Assembly: GCA_017527075.1 (NCBI GenBank)
Contig: JAFXQM010000005.1
Coordinates: 62,001 to 126,000 of the forward strand
Source: Selenomonadaceae bacterium
GTDB taxonomy: Bacteria > Bacillota > Negativicutes > Selenomonadales > Selenomonadaceae
Direction: 5' to 3'
DNA length: 64,000 nucleotides
The first letter of the stretch is position 1; every line of letters starts with the position of its first letter. The translations under genes were made by a program, and so were the position numbers. Of the stretch, positions 63,821 through 64,000 are shown piece by piece. The notes below the pieces were generated by a model. It was not told the DNA's origin. It searched no databases and saw nothing but the letters and a program-made list of their open reading frames with translations.

Positions 63821-64000
63821 AGGCCGTCATGGATGACGGCCGCCCGCGTTTTTCACGTGATGTGAAAACAGCGGGCACACCGAGCACGGGTAATCTTAAA
63901 CTCCGAACCGTTTACGAGGAGCCGCCCCCGCGAGGTGCCCTTTTCTTTTGCTTACTTTTCTTTTGGGCACGCAAAAGAAAAGTAAGGCTCAACAGACAAA
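63821..64000 (-). repeat. dispersed structured repeat, copy 7 (cut by the window end)
   Basis: Minus orientation. In element sense the palindrome CTTACTTTTCTTTTG/CAAAAGAAAAGTAAG, the CCTCGCGGGGGCGG stretch, the hairpin TTTTCAC-ATCAC-GTGAAAA within GCCCGC/GCGGGC and the terminal GGCCGTCAT/ATGACGGCC are present. The head lies beyond 64000. Confidence 0.85.

Overview
The window reads as chromosomal DNA of a Gram-negative-walled Firmicute of the class Negativicutes, Selenomonas-like in flavour. The evidence is a porin with an N-terminal S-layer-homology domain (49548-50996) beside lipid A and periplasmic-chaperone genes (lpxD and OmpH/Skp-type proteins, 41140-44388), in a GC-rich, Firmicute-style background with strong AGGAGG ribosome binding sites, many TTG/GTG starts and U-tailed hairpin terminators. 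This placement is inferred from gene content only. No rRNA, tRNA, CRISPR array or prophage was found.

Layout: 1-7000 holds the tail of an AtpZ-like gene, a sucrose/fructan hydrolase, an RTX-repeat protein behind a promoter with a 10-G tract in its spacer, a DUF4127 protein and a DcuB-type C4-dicarboxylate transporter. 7500-14100 holds clpB, a small convergent toxin/antisense-RNA locus, a ThrE-like exporter, an SDR oxidoreductase and a TauE/SafE permease. 14400-19830 is a minus-strand block with a GrpE-like protein, a long divergent Hsp70 and a metallo-beta-lactamase-fold protein. 19979-25400 holds tatAC, hicAB, ubiD, ychF, a CsoR-type repressor and two tiny ORFs. 25588-30048 is a decaying sugar/inositol-type locus: a frameshifted Gfo/Idh/MocA oxidoreductase, a truncated MFS transporter next to an HNH homing-type endonuclease, and two genes each broken by one in-frame stop. 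29987-38294 (minus) holds tcdA, an FtsZ with an unusual N-terminus, and a three-gene signalling operon (dual-sensor hybrid kinase, REC-GGDEF, REC protein). 38759-44388 is an export and envelope block (secDF, OmpH-like proteins, lpxD). 44751-53000 holds a GT51 glycosyltransferase, an NYN-domain protein with five repeats, pepD, the SLH porin and thrS. 53195-59279 holds an acyltransferase-like membrane protein, a DUF262-HNH nuclease plus adenine methyltransferase pair, and cobalamin genes cbiT and cbiC. 59400-63744 holds a second toxin/antisense locus, typA and groESL.

Three systems stand out. (1) Two paralogous loci (10195-10529 and 59403-59730) have the layout of Fst/par type I toxin-antitoxin modules: a 32-33 residue hydrophobic peptide, a terminator hairpin, a convergent second promoter, and direct repeats that would make the second RNA antisense to the toxin start site. 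(2) A dispersed intergenic element of about 265 bp occurs seven times plus one degenerate copy. Its hairpin stems differ between copies but stay paired, so base pairing appears conserved. (3) The RTX gene appears to be phase-variable. Other notable items are the Hsp70/GrpE-like pair, the NYN repeat protein, the DUF262/methyltransferase pair inserted directly upstream of cbiT, and a 325-bp near-identical duplication inside the hybrid kinase gene.
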